Assembly (NCBI RefSeq): GCF_029873635.1
Contig: NC_080418.1
Location: forward strand, 151,087,748 to 151,151,747
Reading direction: 5' to 3'
DNA: 64,000 nucleotides
Source of the DNA: Malania oleifera
Lineage: Eukaryota > Streptophyta > Magnoliopsida > Santalales > Ximeniaceae
A program made the position numbers and the translations under genes. The stretch's first letter is position 1. Every line of letters begins with the position of its first letter. The notes beneath the pieces are model-generated. The model was not told the DNA's origin, ran no database searches, and saw only the letters and a program-made list of their open reading frames with translations. Positions 35,063 to 47,933 of this stretch are shown here, in pieces.

Positions 35063-35694
35063 TTGTATACACACACACATAAAAAAATTAAATTAAAAAG
35101 TTGATACATGGTTAAATAAACCATTTGAAAGATATAACAAGAAACCTGTAATCATTGATTCAATTTTATCAGGGACAGTGAAGTTTTCCAATCCTAGATG
35201 CTCACTCATAGGTGCCTGAATTCTGAACAACCATGGAAATTTTATTAATATGATCATCATCAACAATTTGACACCAACCAATAAAGCATTCAATGTTTTC
35301 AAATCTCAACATGACAGAAGTTGAAAATCCCAAAATATAATTACAAATTGCTTACCAAACTTTCAAATATCCAAAGCCATCAAACAGAAAAAATCTAAAT
35401 TCAATGCTCGACTAATTACCAAATTCAACAATGCAGAAAACTGCCTTCAGTCTGTTTTCTATGTGCACACAAGCAACATCTATGTACTATATATACAAGT
35501 ACAAATAGAGTAAGACAAAAATATCTTTATCCTTGGAAGTAAGCCAAAATATTCCATAAAAATTAAAGTCAACTAAAATTAGATAACTTTCTAACATCAC
35601 TCACACAAACAATAAACATAACTTCTTTTCATTTGGATTTCTAAAATTTATATATATTTATATATATATATACATATAAAAGATAAAAATATAT
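34875..35694. other. Intron 2, 3' part: (GT)n and exon-like island
   Basis: Contains TATATG(TG)n at about 35030-35062 and (CA)n at 35068-35078. Minus strand 35228-35152 looks like an exon (acceptor TTGTTCAG, donor ACAG|GTTTCT), but including it would stop the host frame. Confidence 0.5.
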
Positions 35695-35702
35695 GTTAAG
35701 AG

Positions 35703-38700
35703 CATGGTTCGAAATCGCGGTCGCGGGTAACGTCGCGAAACGGTCGCGGGTGTCACAGGTCGCGGGAGACGCGGGTGTTATGTAACGGGAAGCGGGCATA
35801 ACGGGCGTGAATTTTTTTCACGCATGCACAACCATGCCAAAATCGAAAAATAAGCATGAAATCCATTAATACATGATTTTTAACAAATTTTGAAGACTTT
35901 CATTCAACCTACAAATGTTTTTTAATAGGCATTATGATTTTTATATTAATTTTAGTGCACTGTTTACAAAAAAAAGCATATTTTTTTATAGTTTACATTA
36001 CTTTAATGAGTAAAAAGATGTAGAAATGTAAGAATCAATTAATTAAAGTCATAAGTTACTAAAAATGAATCAATAGACTCATTACTCAATATACACATTA
36101 CAAATACATGAATTCAAAAAGTGATTAATATCAAATATCAATAAATAGTTGAAAATACAATTATACAATATTACAAATTTATAACATAATACATGTCATC
36201 ACCAAAAAGAATGACGTGGAGGGTCTTCACAATTTGCATCTGTATCTTGAGATTGGGATTGGAAATTATCTCCCCATCCTTGTGGAAATACATAGTTGAA
36301 TAAACCCAAGTTTATGTCATTTCGTTGTTGCTCTTAAAAATGTACTAGTGATGAAAATCCTCCTGAATAATGTTCATAAGTTGGGGCGGGGACTGGCTCT
36401 AGGTAGTGTGTAGAAGAAGACTCACTAGATCCTGAGATTCCTGATCCACTAGGATAAAAATGTGAGTCACGAGATGCATAATGTGGATATGCTAGATGAG
36501 ATCCATATGATTGTGATGATGAACCATCTAAACCAAAGTCGCCAAAACTATGAACCACACCATATGAATCTTCAATAGAATCACTAGGGTCACCACGAGC
36601 ACTCCTTCTCCTGGGTTGTGAAGATTGGTTCCCTGGAAGAATACCCAAGTCATAATTTTCAAGTATGTCATGTAGTCCATAAGGATGAGAAAGATGTATA
36701 TCCCTTGCAAATGATGTCCCTGTGTCATATCCATAATTATATTCTACACCGCCGCCTCCACCACCACCACCACTGCCACCTCCCCCAACCCCAGCTCCAG
36801 CACCACTATTACCATCATCATCACTTGGTGGGCTCAAACTGTACGTTCAGGGCTTGAACTTGAATCATCATGCGCATTTATTGGTGGTTGATCACCTCCT
36901 TCTGTGGTACCACCAACTTCTTCATTTAACCAATTTGAATTGTCCTGACCGTCAAGTAGTGGTGTCTCTTTCTCCTCTAACCATTGACTTAAAGGATCAT
37001 CTTCTTCGAAAATGTAGTCCAAATTGATAGGATTGAAACCCTCTTCAATTTCTCGTTGGCTTCTTCTCATTGTACGTCTTAACTTTAACCTCATGTTGTA
37101 ATGTACAAAAACAAGTTTTTGCAGTCTCATGTACTTTAATCTATTTCTTGTTTTCGTATGGATGAGGCTAAAGGTGCTCCAATTACGCTCACAGTTCGAA
37201 ACTGATGTGGTCTGACTAAGAACTCTGATTGCTATTCTTTGGAGCTCAGGAGCACACAAGCCATAATGAATCCACCATTCAGCTGCATGAATAATTAAAA
37301 AGAGTTTTATGTTAGTAGAGCGTATATTTCAAAAGTCAAATTTGAACATAAAGAGAGAAAATAGAGTCATTCTCCATTATTTAGCTATATAGTCATATTT
37401 ACCAGGATTTGTTTGTTTCACTGCCCTTTGAGCCAATGGGGTTCCAAAAGTCTCCTGCCTATCTCGATATAGCAACAACTAAAAAAAGATGATTGTGAAA
37501 TATAATTAATTAATTAAATGTATTAATAATTATTCTTGAAAGTATTACAGAATACTAGAACAATTTATTATTCAATTTAATGAAACCAATACTTACTTGA
37601 TTAATAGCCCGAATTTGAGTATCTATATCAGTACCAACTTGGTTATCACTTTTTTAACTCCATCCATGACTTCTCTAGCAACTTCAGGAGAGGGTGGGGC
37701 ACCATAAAGAAATTATGGGTTCAAAAAATACCCTACAATTAAATTTAGAAACATATTAATCAATAGTTTTGTAATGCAACTATGCATAATTTAAAAGTTA
37801 AAACAATAAGAAATTGTATTTGATTTACACTTACCAGCAGCGTGCAAATCTTGGTGCAACTGAAAACTCCACCGGTTGTCAATAATTTTCCAATAGTCTT
37901 TGTAAAACCGGCAATCTTTTTGAATGGCCAACTTTGCCCTATCAATTGCCTCGTATATGAAGCCCATGGTTGGTTTTTCATCACCATCAACCAATTTAAG
38001 AACTTTCACTAAGGGTTCTTGCACTTTAATTATATCAGAGGCCTTTTGCCAAAACTCTTTGCCTAGGATAATTTTCTTTGAATCATATGCTGGGCCTAAT
38101 TTTGTCATCCCAAACCTTGAGTTTTTCCAAGCATCAGATGTAAACATTTCCCTTAGTGCTTGTCTATGCCTGACAATAGTCTTCAAAGCAATGAAATTTG
38201 TGCAATGAGCTGCACATGCTGTCCAATAGAGATTGGGCCTCTTCTACATTAATAATTTTCCTCCTGCCTTCATTGCAGCTTCATTATCAGTCACTACTTG
38301 GACAACATTCTCCTCTCCAATTTCTTCAACCGCCTCGTCCATTAATCTGAAAAGAAATTATAGATTCAATAATTACTACTATTTAATTAAAAACATGCAT
38401 GTTCATAATACTATTTGCATATACAATTAAAATTAGAAAATTACCTGAAATAATATTCAGCTGTTCTGCTTGGTACATCAGAGGCATCAACTGATTTATG
38501 AAACACGGTGCCTCTATCGCAATAAACTAAAAAGTTTATAATGTGTTTTCTAGTTGGTCCTGACCAACCATCACACATAAGGGTTACACCTCTCTCCTTC
38601 CAAATTGCAGAAAAAGAAGCTATATAATTTTTCATTTCTTGATACTCTTGCTCCAAATAAATTTCAGATATCTCATAAGGTGATGGACCCTTCACCCCCT

Positions 38701-41610
38701 TTCCAACCTCTGCAGCAATATCAAGCATAGGCTGCATAAATGGAGAGTCAGCTACATTCGCTGGAATCCGATTATAAATTAGGAATTTTCCAACTGCTTT
38801 TCCTAATTTACTTCTTAAACCTTTCAGTAACTTTGTGTTGATTTTTGGTTGTTTCGCACTCTTACTTCTTTCTAAAATAGGATCCATTGCCTTTAGTCTA
38901 GCTTCAGGGGCATCAAGATTGATCCATTGTCGTCCATTACCTCCAGCTTCTCGACCACTATAAGATCAAACTCCTGCACTATTGAAACCACCAGTAGCAC
39001 CACTGCCAGAGCCACCTCCCTCTTCATAAATATTACCCCCTCTTGATGTTCTTGCTCAAAATCTTTGTCTCTCTTCCCATTGTTGCTGTGATCGTATGCT
39101 TTCTTGTCGAGCAAATCTCATACTTTCTTCTTCCAAGTCTTCTTCATCGCTCAAATTCTCAAAATCTCCTCTAATTTGGGCTTCTGCTTCTTCTTGCCTT
39201 TTTTGTTTATCTCTTTTCTTCTCAGCATACTGTTGTAGATGTTTCATCATTTGTTCTCTAACTTGTGTGGTCACATTTGAGCATCCAGCTACTTGACCTT
39301 TTTTATGTGCCAAGTATTGTTTCAAGCGTGTAATGCCCCCTTATTATCTTCCCACATAACTTACACATAATAACATGTCTATTACCGTCCACCGCAGTAC
39401 CAAAATGCCATCCAATATCCTCACTAGGTAAGTTCTCATTTCCTCTATCACGTGACATATTGATAGACTTAATTTGATGATCTCTACACAAAACATAGAG
39501 AAAATACAAAGTTACAACCTTTCTAAAAATGACAGGAATAATATTATAATTAGTAATTTAGTAAATATTAAATAATAAGTACTAAATAGTCCTTCTAATT
39601 TTAAATACTTATTACGTAAAAATAAAATATAATATTTGATTAAAAATAATAAGTAATGTTTAATTTATTTTGATATTTAAATAAGCAAAATTATAAAATA
39701 TTAGATATTTTATTACAAAAAAATATATTCCTTTATCTTTAAAAAGATATTTTCATTATTTTTTATAACTTGATTTTATTTTTATTTATAACTATAAGAA
39801 ATTAACATTGAAATTTTAAAGGTGGAAAAAACTTGCTCTACTTTTATATACATCACAACATCACTAATAGAGATCCATACAGTACAAATTGACTATTTAA
39901 TTTTTTAAGCATTTTCTCAGTTTATGGATTAAAATAAAATTTTTCTACAAATTCCAGTAGTAAACTAGTAATTAGCAAAAATCTGAATTATTAATATATT
40001 AACTATTAGGTTAAAATGTTTTTTATTAAGTTATCAATTTTTACTTTATTTGATAACTAAAAACAAAAAATAGATCATGTAACGATTTATTTTACCTAAT
40101 TTTAAATTTAAGGTCAAAATGATGTTTTAAAACTTAAAAAAATATTTATAAATAGGAAATATGTGCTGAAACTAAATTTTCCTAATTACCTTTCAAAAAA
40201 TATAAGACAATTAAAATATTTATAAATTAAGAAAATTTTATTTTACATAATTATTACTGTTTTCTAATTTTTTACTCTATTAAATTACTCCTTTTTTAAT
40301 TCAATTTAACAAACATAATTTACAACAAATTATAATTAAAAAAAAACATAATAAAAAGTTTAAGATGTGGGAGATTTCTGATCTTTGAAAAGAAAAAAAA
40401 AACAAGAGCTGCATCTATGGGCAAGGCATAAGACTAGAAAAGAGTATTTTTTGTACTAATGTTGTATCTTGGAAGTTTGTAACCATAATACTATTAGTCT
40501 ATTACTAACGGTGTCAGCTTTCAAAAAATGTTAATGCAATACCATATAAATGAAATTGATATTGTATATGAATATAATAATTTACAAGAAAAAAAATGCT
40601 GTTAGGGGAAATAATTATGCAAAATGTTGTTTTACTCACAAATATAAATTAGCATAGAAATAGAACATGAGAAATTGTCCACTCCATATTTTTGGAATGC
40701 CATGTCATAGTTATTTATTTTAAAATAATATATATTTTATATGCAATGAAACCAAAAGGAAGGAAAGAATACGTAAAGAATGAATAAAAGTATGTTAATC
40801 AAAACAGAATATGACATGCTTAAATTGTTTAGGAACCAATTTGCATCTTAAATGAATCTGAAATTTTAAAGCTTTTTACTCTATTAAATTACTCTTTTTT
40901 TTTTTAATTCAATTTAACAAACATAACTTACAATAAATTATAATTAAAAAAAAAAACATAATAAAATGTTTAAGATGTGGTTGTGGGTGTTGAGTGTTGC
41001 TGAAATAAAGCTTTTCTCATTCGCGAGATGAGTAGAGGCCAGAGAGTCTGAGACTTTAAGTGAGACCGAGAGAGGGGAGGCGACTCGGAGGATGGAGGAG
41101 CCTCGAAGCTTCGTGCGACGACTGGCGGAGGGCTGGTTGGTGGCGGCGAGTGCGACGACTGGCAGATGAAGCTGCCTTCAGCCACTCTCAAGCTTCGAAG
41201 AACTTTGTTAGGTTCAGGATTCAGGAAACGAAGGCTGCAAAGATGAGTAGATCAACTCAGGCTTCGAAGGAGTGAAGGCGTGAAGCCTTCTTATAGCTTC
41301 GGTGGCCAACAAAACTGCAAGTAAGTTTTTTGCTTTTTTAATGTTAGATTTAGGTAGATTGAATGGTAGATGGGTGCTTGGGACTCGGGAAAGGGGGAAA
41401 GGAACGCTGCGCAGCAGAAAGGAGATTCTGCAAGTTGTCGGCATGTAACGGTCCGTAACGGACTGTTACGGAGTGTAACGTAGGGGTAACGGCCGTTACG
41501 GCTGTGAATTTTTTCCAAACCGCATTATCGGCCCGTATTGGTTTCAGAGCCCTTGATTTACGTTACATATCGGCCGTTACGCTACGTAACGGCCGTTATT
41601 TAAAACCATG
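35703..41610 (-). mobile_element. hAT transposon copy 2, 5,908 bp, both ends and 8-bp TSD present
   Basis: The perfect 8-bp duplication GTTAAGAG at 35695-35702 and 41611-41618 flanks it. Terminal inverted repeats are CATGGTTCGAAATCGCGGTC (left) and CATGGTTTTAAATAACGGCC (reading inward from the right). Subterminal zones are dense in CGCGGGT (left) and GTTACG / CGTAAC (right). Transposase exons run on the minus strand. It lies in intron 2, in the same orientation as the host gene. Confidence 0.9.
36334..39509 (-). pseudogene. hAT transposase copy 2 (BED, DUF659, hAT dimerisation, Gly-rich tail)
   Basis: Order on the minus strand: BED finger (39480-39250: DIGWHFGTAVDGNRHVIMCK, then CGKII, H.AHKKG); acidic linker; DUF659 (38887-38441: SKLGKAVGKFLIYNRIP, GVTLMCDGWSGPTRKH); core (38340-37830: EENVVQVVTDNEAAMKAGGK, RFGMTKLGPAYDSKK); dimerisation domain (37259-36940: TSVSNCERNWSTFSLIHTKT, NRLKYMRLQKLVF); Gly-rich tail to 36334. 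Several introns, e.g. from GTAATTTTC near 38440. Lesions: a 1-bp insertion in the BED finger near 39334, an in-frame TAG after GGKLLM, and loss of about 70 codons between AAHC and TNFIALKT. It is probably inactive, but the ends could still be mobilised in trans. Confidence 0.82.
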
Positions 41611-41650
41611 GTTAAGAGAGAGAAATTACAACCTAGGCAAGGGCGCGTGA

Positions 41651-44061
41651 TGTAGGACAAGAAGCAAGACCTTGGGAATATCCTTGCTAGAGAATAATTA
41701 AGAAGAGTTAGGTCAAGGAATTGTCGAGTTAAGTGAGTGTTTTATTATGTGTTTAGCTTCATTCGTAGAGTATTATGTGTATTTGGGGGCTTGTTTGTAG
41801 TATTTGTGTATTCTAGTGGTATATGTTTGTAATGCAATGTGGTTTTAGGGGTATGAGTGTAATTTCATGCAAAGAAGCTTTCTTATAAATAGTGTGTGAA
41901 AGTCATGTTTTAGGCAGTTGTTGATGAAATTGAATTGGAACTGAACATAAGTTTCCCCCTAGTATCTCCTCTCTCCTCCCTTCCCCTTCTATCTCTTCTA
42001 ATCTCTCCCATAGCTGCAGAACCTTGATGCTGCCCTGCATCATTTGGTATCGATCACTATTCTTCCATGTCAACCCCCCATCTTCCCCTTTTTCCTTCTC
42101 TTCTCTTCTACCATGTCCTTCTTCTCCCTTGCTTCTTCTTCTTTCCTTTTCTCTGTTTTGTAACTTCTCACTCCCTCTCTGCTGCTTCTTCTGTCTTCTC
42201 TTCTTGTTTTCTTGCTTTCTGTTCTGTTCTCTCTCTCTTTAATGCATTAGTCCTCCCTTTGTCTCTGTTCTATCTTTCTCCCTTCTTCTTCTTCTTCATC
42301 TTACATCCTTTCCATTAATCTCTCCCTCTCTGTGAGTCTCTTATCTCATCATCTCTATTCTGAAACTCCAGTATTAAATTCTCGTCGCCGTCCGACCACC
42401 AGAGGACACCCCATGCGCCGGCCAAACTTATCCAATCGTCAGCCCTTTGAAAGTACCAACCTCCTGTACTTTTTTCATATCACCACCACAACTGTAATTC
42501 CCATCACCAGATCTACACTTGACTGAAGTTTCATCGCCAGAGTCTTGCCTCCGGGGACACACATGCCCCATGCGCCGGTGACCCACAAGTGGGACTCTGC
42601 CGAAGTCTTCTCCTGCTTCCAGTTTCACAAGAAATTGCTTGAGTCACAATATTTTGGGCTTTATCCAAGATATCTTGATCTGCAAGGAGGCATTTTGATT
42701 GTGGACACAATTTATTGCAAGCAAGCGCGATAGTTTGGCACAAAACTCCAGAAATTGTCATTCCAGCATTAAAAATCAGGTTTTGTTGCTGTAATTTGTG
42801 AGTTTTTTTTGTGTTTTTGTTTCATTTCAGCAGGAAAATCAATATCAAAGGTGAATTGAAGATTGTTTTTCAAAAATTAGGAGTAAGGCTTGTGGGAAAT
42901 TGTGTTAAAGGGCTGTTGGTGATATAAAGCTGCAGCACATAATTTAGCAACATGGTGACAAATTATCGGATAAAGCAATGCCATTTGCCAAACTATGGGC
43001 ACAATTTCAAACTGTTCAACACCTTTCTCAAATGTGGAGAAAAGGTTTGCAAAATCATCATTGATGGAAGGCGTCCAATGAATGTGGTTTCCATAAATGG
43101 AGTCATTCGAATGCAGCTTCATCCAGAACCTCACCCAGAACCTTATGAGATGTCTTGGGTTGATAACTCTACTGTACATGTTTATGAAAGATGTTTGGTT
43201 CCTATCCAAATGGGTGAATATATGACTAACTTTTGGCGTAATATCCTACCTATGAAGATTGGCCATGTACTCCTCCTTGGTTGGATGATTTGCGGTTGAC
43301 TCAAGGGCATGAGAACACATGTCTTCAACAATAATGAAACGAAAATCATTTTGAAGCCTGCTTTACCAACCAACCAGGACAAAGAATAAGAGATTATTGA
43401 TCACGTCAAAGTTACTCAACTTGAAGACACTACAAGGCAATAAATGCATTTAAAGACATCCAAAGTCTTTCAAACATTCCTATTGTAGGGTTTGTCATCC
43501 CTGATGAGTTCATTGATGGTAATTCTCAAGTCAAGTCTATGGCGCTGCCAATGGAACATAGTTTCTTCTCATTCAAGTACTAGCTTTCAAAGAGACCAAA
43601 TTTACTCTCCCTTTTGATCCTCCAACATTTCAAAATTCGAGGCTAAATTTTTTCTAACTAGGGGAGAGTCAATGTAGGACAAGAAGCAAGACCTTGGGAA
43701 GATCTTTGCTGGAGAATAATAAAGAAGAGTTGAACCAAGGAATTGCCAAGTTGGTAGTTTATTATGTGTTTAGTTTAGTTACTAGAGTATTATGTTTATT
43801 TGGGGGGCTTTTTTGTAGTATTTGTGCATTCTAGGGGTATGTTTGTAATGCAATGTAGTTTTAGGAGTACGAGTGTAATTTCATGTAAAGAGGATTTCTT
43901 ATAAATAATGTGTGAAAGTCATGTTGTAGGCATTTGTTGATGAATTTGAATTGGAATTGAATGTGAGTTTCCCTCTTGTATCTACTCTCTCCTCCCTTCC
44001 CCTTCCTTCCTCTCTTTTAATTTCCCCATGGTTGCAGAACCTTGATGCTGCCCCAGCATCA
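41651..44061 (+). mobile_element. Small Ty3/gypsy element with two LTRs, internal region reduced
   Basis: LTRs at 41651-42042 and 43673-44061 (392 and 389 bp, highly similar) both start TGTAGGACAAGAAGCAAGAC and end GCATCA. TGGTATCGATCAC follows the 5' LTR as primer site; AGGGGAGAGTCAA precedes the 3' LTR as polypurine tract. The 1.6-kb inside keeps only a leader and a retropepsin-like stretch. No target duplication was found (CGTGA versus AAGCA), so the ends may have been recombined. Confidence 0.8.
42952..43390 (+). pseudogene. gypsy gag-protease (retropepsin-like) remnant
   Basis: The frame reads CHLPNYGHNFKLFNTFLKCG, EKVCKIIIDGRRPMNVVS, HPEPYEMSWVDNSTVHVYER, CLVPIQMGEYMTNFW, LPMKIGHVLLLGWM, like the aspartic protease region of plant gypsy polyproteins. 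The catalytic DSG is replaced by DGR. A stop at 43298 follows GWMICG. No RT or integrase. Confidence 0.65.
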
Positions 44062-44340
44062 AAGCAAAATCCTCAAAAAAACAAAGTAAATTTAAAAATT
44101 AAAAATTAAAAGTAAGAAAATTTAACCAAGAAAGCCCCTTTTTAAGCCATTCCCATCATAATTCATGGAGCACTTCAAATTTTCTTGTTCCTTCTGACCC
44201 TTGTTTACCTTAGTTTTACCACCATCAAGCAGGATTTTGATTCCTTCGCAATCAGATAACCGTAAACCCGATTTATCCATCAAAAGCTGAGCTCAAATAT
44301 CCTTCCCAGAAAACTCCTTTATGGATGTGAGCATTTTTGG
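44062..44340. other. Intron 2 spacer
   Basis: A/T-rich with AAAATTAAAAATTAAAA near 44095. No recognised feature. Confidence 0.35.
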
Positions 44341-47220
44341 ATTGAAAAAGAAGAATATCTTAACAGAAAAAGAATTTACAAGACTGAAGAATAAGAAATC
44401 TCGCTAAAAGCAAGAAAAGAATAAAATGGAAAAACAAAAAAATATATAAAACAGCCCACCAATCATGCTGAACATCCTGAAAAGATAAACCCTTGAAAGT
44501 TGAAACAACCAGCAGCGACAATCCATAATGAAGCTGAATACTGAATCTTGTTCCAAATCAAATACTGGGAAACAGATTGCGGAAAAAGATGAGATATACA
44601 TTTCCAAAGGCTCTTGAAGGAAGATCTAACTATCTAGTCCCACACTAGCTTCTCACGACATTACCTTTTAAGCAGATTTATTTTTAATTACTTTATGCCA
44701 AAGAGAGTTATCCTCTAAAGGAAACCTCCATAACTATTTACTCAACAAGGCAATGTTTACAGACCTCGAATACCCTAGACCCAGCCCTCACTCCTTTTTA
44801 GACCTACACACCAACTCCCACCTAACCAAATGATCATTCTTCTTCCCCACCCACACCAAAGAAACACCACAGCAACTTTAAAAATTGGACAAAAAATAAA
44901 GGGGATGCTACAGAAACAAGATTGAATAAGTTGTGACATGATCAATTGATGAAAAAAAAAAAAAGCATCTTTCCACCCATCCAAACGCTTCACCACCTTC
45001 TCTACCAGAGGAGCCCAAAAACCCACCAGCCTAGATTACCACCCAAAGGAACCCCTAAATATGCCAAGGGCCATTCTAAAGTAGCACACTCTACAAAAGA
45101 AGCCAACTCCAAATAACTATCCACCCTCAAAATACCAGCTATCCCGCTCTTCCCTTAATTTACTTTTAACCTAGAAACACTCAAAAATCTGTAAAATGGT
45201 TAGCACATTTAAAAAAGACTTCCTATGAGGCTACGATCCTCTAAGAAAAACTAGCATCATAAGCAAACTAAAGAAGTGACGCTGTGATTTTTGGTGTAAT
45301 CCCAATAGGGGGGCGAATTGGAGATTTTAAAATTACTAGGTCAAGTATGTCCTATTTTAAAATCACATACAGTATTACACAACCTAGGGTCATTCTAATC
45401 AATCACAAATCTAGCAGATAAATGGAACTCCAAGTAATTTAAACAAGTATGACAATTTCAGTAGTTTCTCAATCAATCATAAACCGATATTCAAACAAAA
45501 ATGCAGTAATCTCAACAAGTAAATATAAACATGCAAATACAGAAATGTAAAGAGTATAGGGAAAGAATAACACTGGGTTTTTACGAGGTTCGGCAAATCC
45601 TGCCTACGTCCTCACCTCAAGCCGACCCACTTGAGGATTCACTAACTAGCTCACTTAATCAGGCAGAGCAAAGCCTTTTACAAATTTTCCTTACAGGGTG
45701 GAGTCCCCCTCCTTAGGCGATACCCCATGCCTGGAACACGGTTCACTACCCGAACCGCAAGGATTACAAGATATGAAAGATAAATTTGTGAACAACAAGG
45801 TGCTTCTCAAATAAGCTAATGTGTACAATGAAATTCTATATGCACTCTTATATGATAGGATTTATGCTCAATAGAGTTTGTATGATTCAATCTCTCAAAA
45901 CGTATTTTGAGTTAAATGAGAGGATGTAAAAGATATGTGATCTTCGAATCAAAAATAAAATATGTAGGAGAAATTAAAGATAATGCTCTCAAGAGATTTT
46001 TCAAATGAATAAGTAGGAGAGAATAAATATCTTTGATGATAAAAAATTGATGCCCAAATAAATACCTATTCAACAACCCTAAAGAGCAATAAATTTGCAA
46101 ATGAAGGAAGTGAATGATAATCAATGCTCTCTTTCAAAATAGATTTTTCAAAGGAATAAGAGTAAGAGAGTGAATGCTTGCTTGTATGTGTAAGGATAAG
46201 AGAAACAAAGCACAAAATATTTTAGAGGATATTCAAGATAATCAAAAGTGTTAAATGAGCTTTTGGGCAAGCTATTTATAGAGTGCTTCAAAAAATGACC
46301 GTTAAGGGACCATTTGGGAATTATTAATTTGTTTAATTTGAATTTAATGACCGTTTTCGGCTTGAAAAATTGCCCAACCTACGAGGTCCGGTCAACTGGC
46401 AATGGCTCTGGTCGACTGGGCCAAGGCGATATTCAAATCACCGAGGTTCAGTCGACTGGGGCTCAAGATCCGATCTACCAAATCATTAGGCCGATCGACT
46501 AGGCTTCAACAGGTAAAAATGCGACCGGTCAGTTGGGGCTTTAGAAATATGGCCGTGTGGTAAGGCCAGTCGACTGGACCTTGAACAAGTTTAAACGGGC
46601 CAATCGACTGGGGCTTTATATAATTAAGAATTTTGGCCTTATGCATTAGCCGGTCAATTGGGCACCTTAAAAAGTTGAATTTAAGCCCTATTTTGACTTC
46701 AAAAAAAGTTTCAACCCTATGTGTACGAGTTTGAAATTTTGAGTAGAAGGTATTCCATGAAAATTGTGGTTCCCTACGGTCAATCTATGGTCTAGTATAG
46801 AGCATTCAATCCCATCATGCAAGACATGCATATTAAATACAAATTAAATGCATTACAATAAAATAAAATCTTCATTCCTTGCTCTTCACTTTGCCATTCA
46901 GCAAGCCAGAAGATGTGAGCTTCCAACTCCTCATGGCTTCCATTGTACCTCGACTCTTCGTGCCTTCTAAAGAAATTTCTGTTCAAACACTAGATGCACA
47001 AGTGAGATACTTTGGATTTGTCATAATCAAAACGGGATAGGACTCATAAAGTCAACAGACGCCATGTGCACCACCCAACTAGGACACCCCAATACGTCTC
47101 AAAAGCCCTCTATCAATCGCTCTATCTATCATTCCACTCAAACATTCACTACTACGAGAAACAAGAACAGAGAAATTGGATCTCCTTGTCTAACACCCCT
47201 CAAAGCCTTAAACCATTATT
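44341..47220 (-). mobile_element. L1-type LINE relic F, split by a solo LTR
   Basis: The minus frame at 45026-44775 reads FWAPLVEKVVKRLDGWKDAF, LIMSQLIQSCFCSIPFIF, IIWLGGSWCVGLKRSEGW, the post-RT part of L1 ORF2. After the solo LTR (45283-47057) the RT box reads KALRGVRQGDPISLFLF at about 47215-47160. It is paralogous to relic A, and between 45030 and 45120 it shows relic A's uninterrupted target sequence. Confidence 0.72.
45283..47057 (-). mobile_element. Solo LTR, family B (SIRE/Maximus-like), 1,775 bp, 5-bp TSD
   Basis: GACGC at 45278-45282 and 47058-47062 flanks it perfectly. Read on the minus strand it starts TGTTGACTTTATGAGTCC and ends ATTGGGATTACACCAAAAATCACA. Imperfect CCAGTCGACTGG-type palindromes lie at 46389-46662, upstream of a TATA box (CTATTTATAG on plus, 46272-46281). 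No internal region is present, so it arose by LTR-LTR recombination. Confidence 0.88.
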
Positions 47221-47933
47221 AGACTCCCAACAACAAAACAAACAACAAATTAAGCCTTAAGTCCCACTAGGTGGGGTCGGCCACATGAATCCTTTTCCAC
47301 CAATTTACACGAACATGGGCAATTCCCTCCGGCGACTTATGGGCTATCTCATTCCAAGTTAGTTTAAGTATATCCATGCCCCTTCTAATTAGTTCATTCT
47401 GCCTCACTAGTGTATTATTTGGCTTACATTGTAGATGCCCAATCCTACAAGCGCTATGCCCAACTTATCACAAATATTTTCATTCCTTAATTTATCTATT
47501 AACATTATGCCACTAATCCACCTTAGCATTCTCATTTCGACAACTTTTGTTTTTTGAATATGCTTGTTTCTTAGTTACCCAATGCTCAATATTCTTGTTT
47601 CTTAGTTGCCCAACATTCTGATACACATAGCATAGCTGGTCTTTTAGTTGTTCTATAAAACTTCCTTTTAATTTTAAGGATATTCTACCAACACACAATA
47701 CGCCTGAACCACTTCTTCATTTTACTCACCCTACTTTAACTCAAGTATAAAATATTCTTCAATTTCTCCCTCAACTCGCATAATAGATCCAAGATACTCA
47801 AATATAGTTGTGCTATTAATTTCTAAACCATCAAATTTAATATTTTCTCGAGTATGCCTCTTACCATAACTAAAATTACATTTCAAATATGGATCTTATT
47901 TCTACTTATCCAAAATCTCTAAATTCTAAAGCT

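Noticed and set aside
36618..36857. His-rich plus frame (HHHHHCHLPQPQ)
   Set aside because: Antisense shadow of the Gly-rich tail of the hAT transposase.
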